Notes: generated by a model from the letters alone, not told the origin. 16,482 bases of DNA from Pseudomonadota bacterium (GCA_021850555.1 JAJZLX010000467.1:1-16482), one strand, 5' to 3'; numbered from the stretch's first letter, positions 7,764 to 14,542 are shown. Translations and numbers: made by a program.

Positions 7764-8023
7764 GCGGCGGCGAGCAGGCGTACGGGCGGGGCGGTGCCTT
7801 TCAGCGAAGCCTTGCTTCGCTTCGCCAAGCGGATGCTCCGGGGACGAGTCGCACCGCGCCGAGCGAACGGACAGGGGAACTTCGCACCGGACTCTCGCGA
7901 GGCAGGGACAGCGCAGCGCGATGGCACACCGGACCAAGCGCGGCGCACGGACAGCGGAGCGATCGGCCGCACCGCGCGTGGTAATAGGACACGAAGGGGC
8001 GAGCTACCACAGACTCTCAAGAC
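7764..8023. other. Intergenic stretch without a recognisable gene
   Basis: I see no protein-like frame here; the open frames are Arg/Ala/Gly-rich GC-bias products. One hairpin is visible, GCGAAGC (7804-7810) with GCTTCGC (7814-7820) around CTT, which could end the ygfA transcript though no T-run follows. A 6-bp inverted repeat GTGGTA (7978-7983) / TACCAC (8005-8010) lies just upstream of the next promoter and could be a regulator site or chance. Confidence 0.4.
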
Positions 8024-8027
8024 TTGC

Positions 8028-8055
8028 TTGTATTTTTGTTTCGCATGTATATACT
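8028..8055 (+). promoter_or_regulatory. AT-rich sigma70 promoter of the Lys/Ala micro-ORF
   Basis: TTGTAT (8028-8033), 16 bp and TATACT (8050-8055) form a promoter. An alternative register is TTGCTT (8024-8029), 18 bp, TATATA (8048-8053). The block 8028-8055 is strikingly AT-rich for this genome. The predicted +1 is near 8062, giving a leader of about 30 nt. Confidence 0.6.
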
Positions 8056-8091
8056 CGGCCCTCGGACTAACCCGACAACTGGAGAGCCAAC

Positions 8092-8145
8092 ATGGCGAAG
8101 GCAAAGAAGAAGGCCGCGAAGAAGAAAGCTGCGAAGAAGAAGTGA
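8092..8145 (+). CDS. 17-residue lysine/alanine micro-protein, unknown function
   Basis: I do not recognise a characterised gene. The ORF reads MAKAKKKAAKKKAAKKK and stops: 10 Lys, 6 Ala and the initiator Met, with a repeating AAKKK unit. It is supported by GGAGAG (8081-8086) 5 nt before the ATG, by a strong promoter at 8028-8055, and by two hairpins after the stop. The composition resembles the C-terminal tails of histone H1-like bacterial nucleoproteins (AlgP, BpH1 type), but here nothing else of such a protein is present. A peptide of charge about +10 would bind nucleic acid, ribosome or membrane; this is inference. It could instead be the translated part of a small RNA. It is much shorter than the usual cut-off for gene callers. 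Confidence 0.6.
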   Translation: MAKAKKKAAKKKAAKKK

Positions 8146-8154
8146 GGCCTTTCG

Positions 8155-8182
8155 CTCGGCGGCCGCTCAGGCGGCCGCCGAG
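8155..8182. other. Perfect 12-bp hairpin after the micro-ORF
   Basis: CTCGGCGGCCGC and GCGGCCGCCGAG pair exactly around a TCAG tetraloop, starting 9 nt after the micro-ORF stop; weaker pairs extend it outward to about 16 bp. No T-run follows, so it may protect the RNA 3' end or act together with the next hairpin. Confidence 0.65.
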
Positions 8183-8202
8183 TGAGACGAGTTTCAATGC
8201 CC

Positions 8203-8225
8203 GTGCCCGCGCAAGCGGGCACTTT
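8203..8225 (+). terminator. Probable rho-independent terminator of the micro-ORF transcript
   Basis: GTGCCCGC (8203-8210), a GCAA tetraloop and GCGGGCAC (8215-8222) are followed by TTTCGTCT. The GC-rich stem with a GNRA loop and short T-run ends a transcript of about 165 nt that starts near 8062. Confidence 0.55.
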
Positions 8226-8257
8226 CGTCTCTGAAGCCCGCTCTCGAGATCTGCTCT

Positions 8258-8941
8258 ATGACGCACATCCCCGCCTCTTCCCCGCAGACCGACGCGCAAG
8301 CCGGAAAGCGTCGCGCCGCCGAAGCCGCTCTGAGCCATGTCGAGCCTGGCAGCGTGCTCGGTGTGGGCACCGGATCCACGATCGCTTTCCTGATCGAGGC
8401 ACTCGCGGCGCGACCCGGGCTGATCCGCGCGGCCGTATCGAGCTCAAACGCCACCACCGGCGCACTGCGTGCGGCCGGCATCACCGTACTGGACCTCAAT
8501 GAGGTCGACGACCTGCCGCTTTACATCGACGGGGCGGACGAGGCGACTCGGGCCCATCACCTGATCAAGGGCGGCGGCGGAGCGCTCACGCGCGAAAAGA
8601 TTCTCGCGGCCGCGGCGAAGCGCTTCATCTGCATCGTCGATCAAAGCAAGCTCGTCGATACGCTCGGCACGTTTCCGCTGCCGATCGAAGTCATCCCCAT
8701 GGCCCGCAGGCTGGTGGCGCGCACGATCGAGGCGCAGCAGGGGCGCGCGCTGTGGCGCGAGGGGGTCGTCACCGACAACGGCAATCACATCCTCGACGTG
8801 CACGGCCTGTCGATCCAAGATCCCCCGGCACTCGAGCGGCGGCTCGGGCAAATCACCGGTGTGGTGACGGTAGGGCTGTTCGCGGTGCGCCCGGCGGATG
8901 TGCTGCTGGTCGGAAGCGCGACGGGAATCGAAACCATCTAG
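8258..8941 (+). CDS. rpiA: Ribose-5-phosphate isomerase A
   Basis: RpiA interconverts ribose 5-phosphate and ribulose 5-phosphate in the non-oxidative pentose phosphate pathway. The protein has 227 aa. The phosphate-binding loop GTGST is at 37-41, DGADE at 91-95, and [11 protein letters not shown] at 104-114 carries the catalytic K104 and E113. D91 and D94 complete the active site. All are offset by +10 from E. coli D81, D84, K94 and E103. TDNGNHILD near 158-166 is also typical. ATG 8258 fits the family N-terminus apart from about ten extra residues; the Shine-Dalgarno is weak. It stands alone, in the same direction as ygfA, and faces yihY across a 147-bp gap (8942-9088) in which I see no clear terminator. 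rpe, the next pentose phosphate gene, lies 3.6 kb downstream. Confidence 0.96.
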   Translation: MTHIPASSPQTDAQAGKRRAAEAALSHVEPGSVLGVGTGSTIAFLIEALAARPGLIRAAVSSSNATTGALRAAGITVLDLNEVDDLPLYIDGADEATRAHHLIKGGGGALTREKILAAAAKRFICIVDQSKLVDTLGTFPLPIEVIPMARRLVARTIEAQQGRALWREGVVTDNGNHILDVHGLSIQDPPALERRLGQITGVVTVGLFAVRPADVLLVGSATGIETI

Positions 8942-9088
8942 CACGCAGCCCGGGTCTGCCCCCTGTGCGCGCCTCCATCCCTGCGGCGCGTCCTTCGAGC
9001 CGCCCACCCCCGGCCCAAGGCTGTAAAGGCGTGTCTGCGTCCCATGCCTGCGAAGCGCCTCGAGGCGGCGCGGGCCATCAGCCGGCGC

Positions 9089-10438
9089 TCACCGGGGCAG
9101 AGCCAGCACGCGCGAGCGGCTCAGAGGCTCCCTCGGCTCATCGGCCAGATCGCGCAGTGTCAGATCGCCGCAGCGGGCACGCCTGGCTTCCTCGATCGCG
9201 GCAAGCAGGCGATCGACCCCCGGTATCGGCACGGCGCGGGCCACGAACAGCCCGCCGCGGGGATTGCGGGCAACATCCAGGATCTCCGCCAGAGTGATAC
9301 GTCCAAGGTCGCGCGCCGGCAACAGATCGTCGTCCCCGCTGACCGCCAGCAACCCCGCTCGCTCCAGCGCCAGGGCCATCTCGGACACCGCGATGCCGGG
9401 CAGTCCCAGCTCGGCCGCGAGCCTATTGACGCTCCAGCGCCCCTCTCCGGTCAGATACGCCCGGCCGACGAAATACATCACGCGCAGCGCCAGCTGCTCG
9501 ACCTCGACGCAAGAGAGCCTCAGCGGCTGCAATCCGACGCGCAGATAGATCGGATTCTGGACATAGAAGGACAGCAGCGTGCCGGCGAGCAGGATCAGCC
9601 ACCCCAGGTAAGTCCACAGCAGAGCCGCCACGATCAGCGCGAAGCTCGCATAGACGATCGCAAGTCGCGTGGAATGCTCGACGAAGGCCGTGAACATCTT
9701 GCCGACCGCGGCCCACAATATGCCGGCCACGACCGCGCCGATGAGCGCCGGCCTCCAGCGCACGCGCGTGTTCGGCAAGAGCAGATAAATCCCCGCGAAG
9801 AAAACGATCACCATCGCATAGGGGGCGAGCTTGACACCCGTCGCGGTCAGCATGTCGAGCAGCGGCAAGTGGCGCATATCGCGAAACGGCGCGCTGTCGA
9901 TTGCCCGGCGCGATACGCCGATGAACATGACCAGGATCACGGGACCGGCCACCACGAGGGTCAGGTAATGGATGACCCGGCGCGCGAGGCTGCGCGGCTG
10001 TTGCACGCGCCAGAGGAAATTGAAGCTGTCCTCGACCTTCTTGATCATGGTCACCAGGGTCCAGGCGAGCAGCGCAAGGCCGACCGTGCCGAGCACCCCG
10101 CCGCCGATGCGGTTGACGACCTGCATCACGTGGGACGTCAACTTGGCGGCGTTCGCCGGGCCGAGTGCGCTGAAGAACTCGTAGACCACCAGCTCGACGT
10201 CGCCGCTGGCTCCGAAGAGCTTGAGGATGGCGAAGCTGAATGCGGCCAGTGGGATGAGCGTCAACAGCGTGGTGTAAACGAGGCCCATCGCCCGAAAATT
10301 GATTTCGCCGCGCATCAGGTCGCGTACGACCGCATAGAGGTAGCTTAGGCCGCGGATCAGCCGCGCCGACACGCCCGGCCCGCTGCAGGCGGGACCGAAA
10401 AACCACCCGTCGAGAAATGCCCAGATCCGCGCCCACAT
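9089..10438 (-). CDS. YihY/UPF0761-family inner-membrane protein, long form with C-terminal winged-helix-like domain
   Basis: A 449-aa protein. The N-terminal 300 residues are the YihY/UPF0761 membrane domain (once wrongly called RNase BN), with hydrophobic segments near 51-72, 112-132, 157-175, 203-222, 230-250 and 258-292. The motif RAMGLVYTTLLTLIPL at 49-64 is typical of the family. The C-terminal 150 residues are soluble; about 312-365 (WSVNRLAAELGLP, then MALALERAGLL) look like a winged helix, a form seen in long xanthomonad and pseudomonad YihY proteins. Its molecular function is unknown. The ATG is supported by a promoter whose -10 ends 9 nt upstream. The long open frames on the opposite strand are GC-bias shadows. 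Confidence 0.88.
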   Translation of the reverse strand: MWARIWAFLDGWFFGPACSGPGVSARLIRGLSYLYAVVRDLMRGEINFRAMGLVYTTLLTLIPLAAFSFAILKLFGASGDVELVVYEFFSALGPANAAKLTSHVMQVVNRIGGGVLGTVGLALLAWTLVTMIKKVEDSFNFLWRVQQPRSLARRVIHYLTLVVAGPVILVMFIGVSRRAIDSAPFRDMRHLPLLDMLTATGVKLAPYAMVIVFFAGIYLLLPNTRVRWRPALIGAVVAGILWAAVGKMFTAFVEHSTRLAIVYASFALIVAALLWTYLGWLILLAGTLLSFYVQNPIYLRVGLQPLRLSCVEVEQLALRVMYFVGRAYLTGEGRWSVNRLAAELGLPGIAVSEMALALERAGLLAVSGDDDLLPARDLGRITLAEILDVARNPRGGLFVARAVPIPGVDRLLAAIEEARRARCGDLTLRDLADEPREPLSRSRVLALPR

Positions 10439-10447
10439 GGTTTCGGG

Positions 10448-10476
10448 AGATTAAGCGCCACGCGGGCGTCTGTCAT
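10448..10476 (-). promoter_or_regulatory. Promoter of yihY, leaderless geometry
   Basis: On the minus strand ATGACA (10471-10476, 5 of 6 to the -35 consensus), a 17-bp spacer and TAATCT (10448-10453) precede the yihY ATG by 9 nt. The gap 10439-10601 between yihY and djlA otherwise shows no gene. Confidence 0.55.
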
Positions 10477-10601
10477 CCGGCGCTACTCGATGGGCGCAAA
10501 TCGCCTCGGCGATTCGCGCAAGACCCTGCACATTTCCCGCGGGCTCGGGAACGGCCCATCGCCCGCTGTTCACTGCCACTGGTGCTGCGCGCCGGAAAAG
10601 C

Positions 10602-11396
10602 TCAAGGCATTCCGCGGCGAGCGCGAATCAGCTCATAAGCCTCGATGATCTGCTGGGTGCGCTGTTTGGCGTGCTCGAGCATCGACTCCGGCAGACCATT
10701 GGCTTTGAGTTTGTCGGGGTGATGTCGGCTCAGCTGCCTGCGGTACGCCTTGACGATGTCCCGGTCGCTGTCCGCGGCGCTCACTCCGAGCACCCGGTAT
10801 GCCTGCTCGAGATCCGCTCCATTGCGCCCCGGCGCCTCGCGGGCGTAGCCGCCGGCGCGGATCCACAGCGCCGCCTCGATCTGCGCCAGCTCGAAGGGCG
10901 AGAGGCCGAGCCGGGCCGCGATACGGTTGAGCAGCGGTCTGACAGGCCCCTCGAGATTGTTGCCGGCGATCGCGGCGCGTACCTGCAATTCGATGAACAC
11001 GCGCTTCAAGTCCGGTCGCCACGTGCAGGCGCGGCGCAGCTCCGAGAGCTCCGCATCCGGATCGAATGCCGGCTGCTTGCCTTCGGTGAAGCATTGAATC
11101 GCCGCGTGCACCTGCGCGGGCGTGAGGCGCAGCTGCGCCATGACGGAGCGGGCGGCGGCGATCTCCTGCTCGGACACCCGACCGTCAGCCTTGGCGAGGT
11201 AGCCCATCACCCGAAAGGTCGCGCGAAAGAAAAGCTCGCCGAGGGCGGCGGCATTGCCGGCAGGTCCGCCGGTGCCTCGCCGCTCGGCGTACGTGTCGAA
11301 CTGGTGCCCGAGAAGCACGCCGAGCGCCGCCCCGATCGGCCCGAAGCCCAGGAGCAGACCGAGCGCTCCGCCGGCAAGCTTACCGGTATATTTCAT
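10602..11396 (-). CDS. djlA: DjlA-type membrane-anchored J-domain co-chaperone with TerB domain
   Basis: DjlA is an inner-membrane DnaJ-like protein that stimulates DnaK and influences capsule and envelope stress signalling in enterics. The 264-aa protein matches E. coli DjlA (271 aa) domain by domain. A glycine-rich transmembrane segment lies at about 7-30 ([20 protein letters not shown] start), a TerB-like helical domain at about 52-175 ([21 protein letters not shown]), a linker at about 180-195, and a J domain at 196-264 with the essential HPD at 226-228. The end [14 protein letters not shown] is family-typical. It diverges from purC with a 60-bp gap and possibly shares its -10 region. A minus-strand TATAAC at 11442-11447 would give a leader of about 35 to 40 nt. 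Confidence 0.95.
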   Translation of the reverse strand: MKYTGKLAGGALGLLLGFGPIGAALGVLLGHQFDTYAERRGTGGPAGNAAALGELFFRATFRVMGYLAKADGRVSEQEIAAARSVMAQLRLTPAQVHAAIQCFTEGKQPAFDPDAELSELRRACTWRPDLKRVFIELQVRAAIAGNNLEGPVRPLLNRIAARLGLSPFELAQIEAALWIRAGGYAREAPGRNGADLEQAYRVLGVSAADSDRDIVKAYRRQLSRHHPDKLKANGLPESMLEHAKQRTQQIIEAYELIRARRGMP

Positions 11397-11440
11397 GGCT
11401 CAGGCAGACGCTCCCTGGGATGCGGACGTGGCGCTCATGC

Positions 11441-11449
11441 AGTTATAGT
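11441..11449. promoter_or_regulatory. Symmetric -10 region shared by purC (+) and djlA (-)
   Basis: AGTTATAGT reads TATAGT on the plus strand (11444-11449), 7 nt before the purC ATG, and TATAAC on the minus strand (11442-11447), upstream of djlA. The -35 matches are poor in both directions. Overlapping opposed -10 elements of this kind are known to give divergent transcription. Confidence 0.5.
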
Positions 11450-11456
11450 AGCAAGC

Positions 11457-12344
11457 ATGGACGCACAGGCCGTTTATCGCACTTCCCTGCGGGGACTCGA
11501 GAAGATCCACGAAGGCAAGGTGCGCGACATCTACGCGGCGGGGCCGGACGCGATGCTCATCGTGACCACCGACCGGCTGTCCGCCTTCGATGTCGTGCTG
11601 CCCGACCCCATACCCGGCAAGGGGCGGGTGCTCAACCAGATCTCGCAGTTCTGGTTCGAGCGCACCGGCCACATCGTGCCCAACCACCTGACCGGGCGGC
11701 AGATCGAGAGCCTCGTCGCCGACCCCGCCGAGCGGGCCATGCTCGAGGGGCGAGCGGTCATCGTTCGACGCCTCAAGGCGCTGCCGATCGAGGCGGTGGT
11801 GCGCGGCTACCTGATCGGCTCGGGCTGGAAGGATTATCAAAAGACGGGCGGGGTCTGCGGCATCAGCCTGCCCGCCGGACTCGTCCTCGCGCAGCGTCTG
11901 CCCGATCCGATCTTCACCCCCGCGACCAAGGCCGCAGCCGGCCAACATGACGAGAACATTCCGTTCGCCCAGGTCGAGCAGCTTCTCGGGTCCGCCCTGG
12001 CCGCGAAGGTGCGCGACACGGCGCTCGAGCTCTACCGGTTCGCGGCCGCCCACGCACTGTCGCGCGGAATCATCATCGCCGATACCAAGTTCGAGTTCGG
12101 TGTAGACCCTGACGGCACCCTTACGCTCATCGACGAAGTGCTTACACCCGACTCCTCGCGCTTCTGGCCGGCCGACACCTACCGGCCCGGACACAGTCCG
12201 CCTAGCTTCGATAAGCAGTTCGTCCGCGATTATCTCGAAACCCTCGACTGGAACAAGCAGGCGCCGGGCCCGCATCTGCCGCCCGAGATCATCGCGCGCA
12301 CCGCCCAGAAATACCGAGAGGCGCTCACCCGGCTCACCCGCTAG
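11457..12344 (+). CDS. purC: Phosphoribosylaminoimidazole-succinocarboxamide synthase (SAICAR synthetase), long type
   Basis: PurC joins CAIR and aspartate with ATP hydrolysis in de novo purine synthesis. The protein has 295 aa, longer than E. coli PurC (237) and closer to the yeast Ade1 type. Family signatures are visible: GKVRDIY at 20-26, [10 protein letters not shown] at 37-46, [15 protein letters not shown] at 109-123 and ADTKFEFG at 208-215, followed by [14 protein letters not shown]. The frame is open far upstream, but ATG 11457 begins the conserved region, and the -10 TATAGT sits 7 nt before it. No Shine-Dalgarno is seen, so a leaderless mRNA is likely. Confidence 0.96.
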   Translation: MDAQAVYRTSLRGLEKIHEGKVRDIYAAGPDAMLIVTTDRLSAFDVVLPDPIPGKGRVLNQISQFWFERTGHIVPNHLTGRQIESLVADPAERAMLEGRAVIVRRLKALPIEAVVRGYLIGSGWKDYQKTGGVCGISLPAGLVLAQRLPDPIFTPATKAAAGQHDENIPFAQVEQLLGSALAAKVRDTALELYRFAAAHALSRGIIIADTKFEFGVDPDGTLTLIDEVLTPDSSRFWPADTYRPGHSPPSFDKQFVRDYLETLDWNKQAPGPHLPPEIIARTAQKYREALTRLTR

Positions 12345-12446
12345 ACATCCTGCCCTGCTCCCACGCGGATTGGGGACATTCGCCAGACTGTCGCACTTCC
12401 GGCGCAGGAGCGGAGCGGAGTGTTCCAGCTCCGCCACCGCGCGACG

Positions 12447-12471
12447 GAGGCGCGCCCTCGGCTTGCGCCTC
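12447..12471. other. 7-bp hairpin between purC and rpe
   Basis: GAGGCGC (12447-12453) pairs with GCGCCTC (12465-12471) across an 11-nt loop, followed by GGACGATTT. It may contribute to purC termination, but the T-run is only three bases and displaced. Nothing else is recognised in 12345-12500. Confidence 0.25.
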
Positions 12472-12500
12472 GGACGATTTCCCCGGCTCGGGCGGCCGAG

Positions 12501-12506
12501 TAAACT
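12501..12506 (+). promoter_or_regulatory. -10 element of rpe, leaderless geometry
   Basis: TAAACT ends 7 nt before the rpe ATG at 12514, and the intervening CTCCCGC contains no Shine-Dalgarno. The -35 region (TTTCCC at 17 bp) is poor. Confidence 0.45.
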
Positions 12507-12513
12507 CTCCCGC

Positions 12514-13182
12514 ATGGCCACCCCTTGGATCGCTCCCTCCATCCTGTCCGCCGACTTCGCCCGACTGGGCGAGGAGGTCGATGCCGTCATCGGTGCCGGC
12601 GCCGACTTGGTGCACTTCGATGTCATGGACAATCACTACGTGCCGAACCTCACCATCGGGCCTCTGGTATGCGAGGCGCTGCACAAGCACGGCATCAAGG
12701 CCCCGATCGATGCGCACCTGATGGTTCGCCCGGTCGATCGCATCGTGCCGGATTTCGCCAGGGCGGGAGCGACGTACATCACCTTCCACCCGGAGGCGAG
12801 CGAGCATATCGATCGCACCATCGAGCTCATCCGCGAGCACGGCTGCCGTCCCGGCTTGGCTTTCAATCCCGCCACACCGCTCGATTACCTCGATTACACG
12901 CTCGAGAAGCTCGACCTCGTGCTCATCATGTCGGTCAACCCCGGCTTCGGAGGACAGCGGTTCATTCCCTCGGCGCTTGGCAAGCTGGAGCAGGTCCGCC
13001 GGCGCATTCAGGCAAGCGGGCGGGATGTGCGCCTGGAAATTGACGGCGGGGTCAAGATCGACAACATTCAGGCGATCGCGCGCGCCGGGGCGGATACCTT
13101 CGTGGCGGGCTCGGCCATCTTCGGCAGCCCCGATTACGCCGCCACCATCCGTGCCATGCGCGAGCACATCGCGCACGGATAG
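12514..13182 (+). CDS. rpe: Ribulose-phosphate 3-epimerase
   Basis: Rpe interconverts ribulose 5-phosphate and xylulose 5-phosphate. The 222-aa TIM-barrel protein shows the metal ligands H34 and D36 (VHFDVMD), H68 (DAHLMV) and D177 (EIDGGV), and the flexible loop [12 protein letters not shown] at 140-151. Starting [13 protein letters not shown] is canonical, which fixes the ATG at 12514. It is transcribed in the same direction as purC, 169 bp away. Its stop lies 38 bp before the tRNA-Gln repeat array, with a hairpin between that could stop both the rpe transcript and the opposing array transcript. Confidence 0.97.
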   Translation: MATPWIAPSILSADFARLGEEVDAVIGAGADLVHFDVMDNHYVPNLTIGPLVCEALHKHGIKAPIDAHLMVRPVDRIVPDFARAGATYITFHPEASEHIDRTIELIREHGCRPGLAFNPATPLDYLDYTLEKLDLVLIMSVNPGFGGQRFIPSALGKLEQVRRRIQASGRDVRLEIDGGVKIDNIQAIARAGADTFVAGSAIFGSPDYAATIRAMREHIAHG

Positions 13183-13193
13183 CCATTACCGAT

Positions 13194-13226
13194 GGCCCGC
13201 TTGCGCGGTGGGCCTCTGTGCGTTTT
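13194..13226. terminator. Hairpin with T-run after rpe, boundary of the repeat array
   Basis: GGCCCGC (13194-13200), loop TTGC, GC, a GGT bulge and GGGCC (13210-13214) are followed by TCTGTGCGTTTT ending at 13226. On the plus strand this is a plausible rpe terminator. It looks like a degenerate copy of the unit-boundary hairpin inside the array. Confidence 0.45.
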
Positions 13227-13550
13227 GGCTGGGGGACCAGGATTGCTCGTCCCATCCTGGGACTCGCCCCTGCGGGGCCGGCCTTCGGCCGTCCAAATTT
13301 GCTCCCGGCAAATTTGTCGAACCAACGGTTCTCATCCTAGCCCAGTGCCAAAACGCAGAGGGCCCGCCGCTTGGCGGGCCCCGCGCGTTTTGGCTGGGGG
13401 ACTAGGATTGCTCGTCCCATCCTGGGACTCGCCCCTGCGGGGCCGGCCTTCGGCCGTCCAAATTTGCTCCCGGCAAATTTGTCGAACCAACGGTTCTCAT
13501 CCTAGCCCAGTGCCAAAACGCAGAGGGCCCGCCGCTTGGCGGGCCCCGCG
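13221..13550 (-). repeat. Two 165-bp tandem direct repeats carrying the 3' tail of tRNA-Gln
   Basis: Unit 1 is 13221-13385 and unit 2 is 13386-13550; they differ at a single base (C13238 versus T13403). A third partial copy (13551-13574) runs into the tRNA-Gln gene, so each unit contains the last 19 nt of the tRNA including CCA (13226-13244 and 13391-13409). Read on the tRNA strand, unit 2 has successive hairpins: 13512-13559 (large), 13484-13496 (5 bp), 13459-13481 (9 bp, loop CGGGA), 13444-13456 (5 bp), 13431-13443 (5 bp) and 13414-13428 (loop GGA). An outer pairing of 13499-13510 with the tRNA tail copy at 13394-13408 can enclose the small ones. The layout parallels the 178-bp tyrT repeats of E. 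coli. Probably transcribed with the tRNA. Confidence 0.95.
13347..13394 (-). other. Large boundary hairpin, copy 1
   Basis: Identical to the hairpin at 13512-13559 but joined to the tRNA-tail copy of unit 2 instead of the real tRNA: a 10-bp outer stem (GCCAAAACGC/GCGTTTTGGC), a small internal loop, and a 9-bp stem GGGCCCGCC/GGCGGGCCC with a tetraloop. Confidence 0.8.
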
Positions 13551-13559
13551 CGTTTTGGC
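13512..13559 (-). terminator. Large hairpin directly downstream of tRNA-Gln, trailer or leaky terminator
   Basis: On the minus strand GCCAAAACGC (13550-13559) pairs with GCGTTTTGGC (13512-13521), and inside it GGGCCCGCC pairs with GGCGGGCCC around AAGC. The outer stem includes the GCCA end of the tRNA itself. A GTTTT follows the inner stem, so it could terminate or attenuate transcription; alternatively it is a processing signal for the tRNA 3' end. Confidence 0.6.
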
Positions 13560-13629
13560 TGGGGGACTAGGATTCGAACCTAGGTAAACGGAGTCAGAGT
13601 CCGTTGTCCTACCACTAGACGATCCCCCA
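13556..13629 (-). tRNA. tRNA-Gln (anticodon CUG)
   Basis: The minus-strand sequence folds as a 74-nt tRNA with encoded CCA. Acceptor TGGGGGA pairs with TCCCCCA, the discriminator is G, and the U1-A72 pair is typical of glutamine tRNAs. The anticodon stem ACGGA/TCCGT encloses loop CTCTGAC, giving anticodon CUG for CAG codons. The T arm is CCTAG/CTAGG with loop GTTCGAA-type residues. It lies 78 nt downstream of rpsI on the same strand without an obvious promoter, so it may be read from the rplM-rpsI operon. Its 3' end begins the tandem repeat array. Confidence 0.96.
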
Positions 13630-13707
13630 AATTCCGAGGCTGGGCCGGCGGGCGGCGGTCAGGCGCGTCATTGAAGCCCGAACCGATGTCGCCCGCAAGA
13701 GGCCGGG

Positions 13708-14103
13708 TCAGCGCTTGGAGTACTGGGTACCGCGGCGGGCCTTGCGGCGGCCGACCTTCTTGCGCTCGACCTCTCGTGCATCGCGGGTCACGAAACCCGC
13801 ATCTCGAAGCGCCTTGCGCAGGGTCTCATCGTACTCGATCAGCGCGCGTGTAATGCCGTGGCGGATCGCGCCGGCCTGCCCGGTAATGCCACCGCCATCG
13901 ACGGTCACGCTGATGTCGAAGCGGGTCGCCATCTGCAGCGCCTCGAGGGGCTGGCGCACGATCATCCGGCCGGTTTCGCGGCCGAAGAATTCATCGAGCG
14001 GGCGATCGTTGACGGTGATGCGGCCACTGCCGGTGCGAAGGTGCACGCGCGCCGTGGCGGTCTTGCGCCGGCCGGTGCCGTAGTTCATTTGCTGGACTGC
14101 CAT
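13708..14103 (-). CDS. rpsI: 30S ribosomal protein S9
   Basis: A 131-aa S9 protein with the family core [13 protein letters not shown] near 8-20, [28 protein letters not shown], and the basic C-terminal tail ending SKR that reaches the ribosomal P site. The start at 14103 has TGAGGA (14111-14116) 7 nt upstream; this Shine-Dalgarno includes the TGA stop of rplM, 10 nt away, so the two genes are tightly coupled. The second ATG (residue 6) is less likely because E. coli S9 has a comparable N-terminus. Second gene of the rplM-rpsI operon; tRNA-Gln follows. Confidence 0.98.
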   Translation of the reverse strand: MAVQQMNYGTGRRKTATARVHLRTGSGRITVNDRPLDEFFGRETGRMIVRQPLEALQMATRFDISVTVDGGGITGQAGAIRHGITRALIEYDETLRKALRDAGFVTRDAREVERKKVGRRKARRGTQYSKR

Positions 14104-14113
14104 CTGCAATTCC

Positions 14114-14542
14114 TCACATCTCGAGCGGCCGCGGCTGCTGGGCCTGGTGCGGATGCTCGCCGCCGGCAAACACGTGCAGCTTTTTGAACATGCGCCGTCC
14201 GAGCGGGTTCTTCGGCAGCATGCCCTTGACGGCGAACTCGATCGCCCGCTCAGGGTGCTCGTTGAGCAGCTTCTCAAGCGCGATCGACTTGATGCCACCG
14301 ATGTGGCCGGTATGGTGGTAATAGATCTTGTCGCTCAGCTTGCGGCCGGTGACGTGCACCTTGCCGGCATTGAGCACCACGATGTGGTCGCCCATGTCGA
14401 CGTGGGGGCTGTAGTCGGCCTTATGCTTGCCTTTCAGGCGGTGCGCGATCTGCGTGGCGAGACGCCCGAGCGTCTTGCCGGTCGCATCGACCACGAACCA
14501 GTCGCCCCGGACGCTGCCGGATTTGGCGAAAACCGTCTTCAT
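14114..14542 (-). CDS. rplM: 50S ribosomal protein L13
   Basis: A 142-aa L13, the same length as E. coli. Recognisable segments are [43 protein letters not shown] and [22 protein letters not shown] lies about 6 nt before the ATG. A good promoter at 14600-14628 gives a leader of about 50 nt containing a small CCCT/AGGG hairpin; in E. coli L13 represses its own operon, so this leader is a candidate control site. Operon with rpsI, divergent from coq7. Confidence 0.98.
   Translation of the reverse strand: MKTVFAKSGSVRGDWFVVDATGKTLGRLATQIAHRLKGKHKADYSPHVDMGDHIVVLNAGKVHVTGRKLSDKIYYHHTGHIGGIKSIALEKLLNEHPERAIEFAVKGMLPKNPLGRRMFKKLHVFAGGEHPHQAQQPRPLEM

Noticed and set aside
7794..8234. 146-codon frame spanning the gap between ygfA and rpiA
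   Set aside because: It is biased composition without a domain, and crosses the promoter and the micro-ORF in another frame.
9056..9067. Palindrome CGCCTCGAGGCG between rpiA and yihY as a terminator
   Set aside because: The stem is only 4 bp once a loop is allowed and no T-run follows; likely chance in GC-rich DNA.
9044..10348. 434-codon plus-strand frame opposite yihY
   Set aside because: It is Asp/Arg/His/Gln-rich with no recognisable domain. The minus strand encodes a clear six-helix YihY protein with a promoter.
10671..11456. 262-codon upstream extension in frame with purC
   Set aside because: It runs antisense through djlA and would include the purC promoter; the SAICAR synthetase domain starts at 11457.
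13221..13574. Repeats as att sites of an integrated element or as a CRISPR array
   Set aside because: tRNA 3' tails do serve as att sites, but no integrase or foreign gene lies between the copies, which are directly abutting 165-bp units. Far too few and too long for CRISPR.
13192..13587. 131-codon plus-strand frame with an internally repeated protein ending LAGGLGFEPR
   Set aside because: It exists only because 165 is divisible by three. It is the complement of the repeat units and of tRNA-Gln, and the ending GFEPR is the well-known false ORF antisense to tRNA T-arms. No Shine-Dalgarno.
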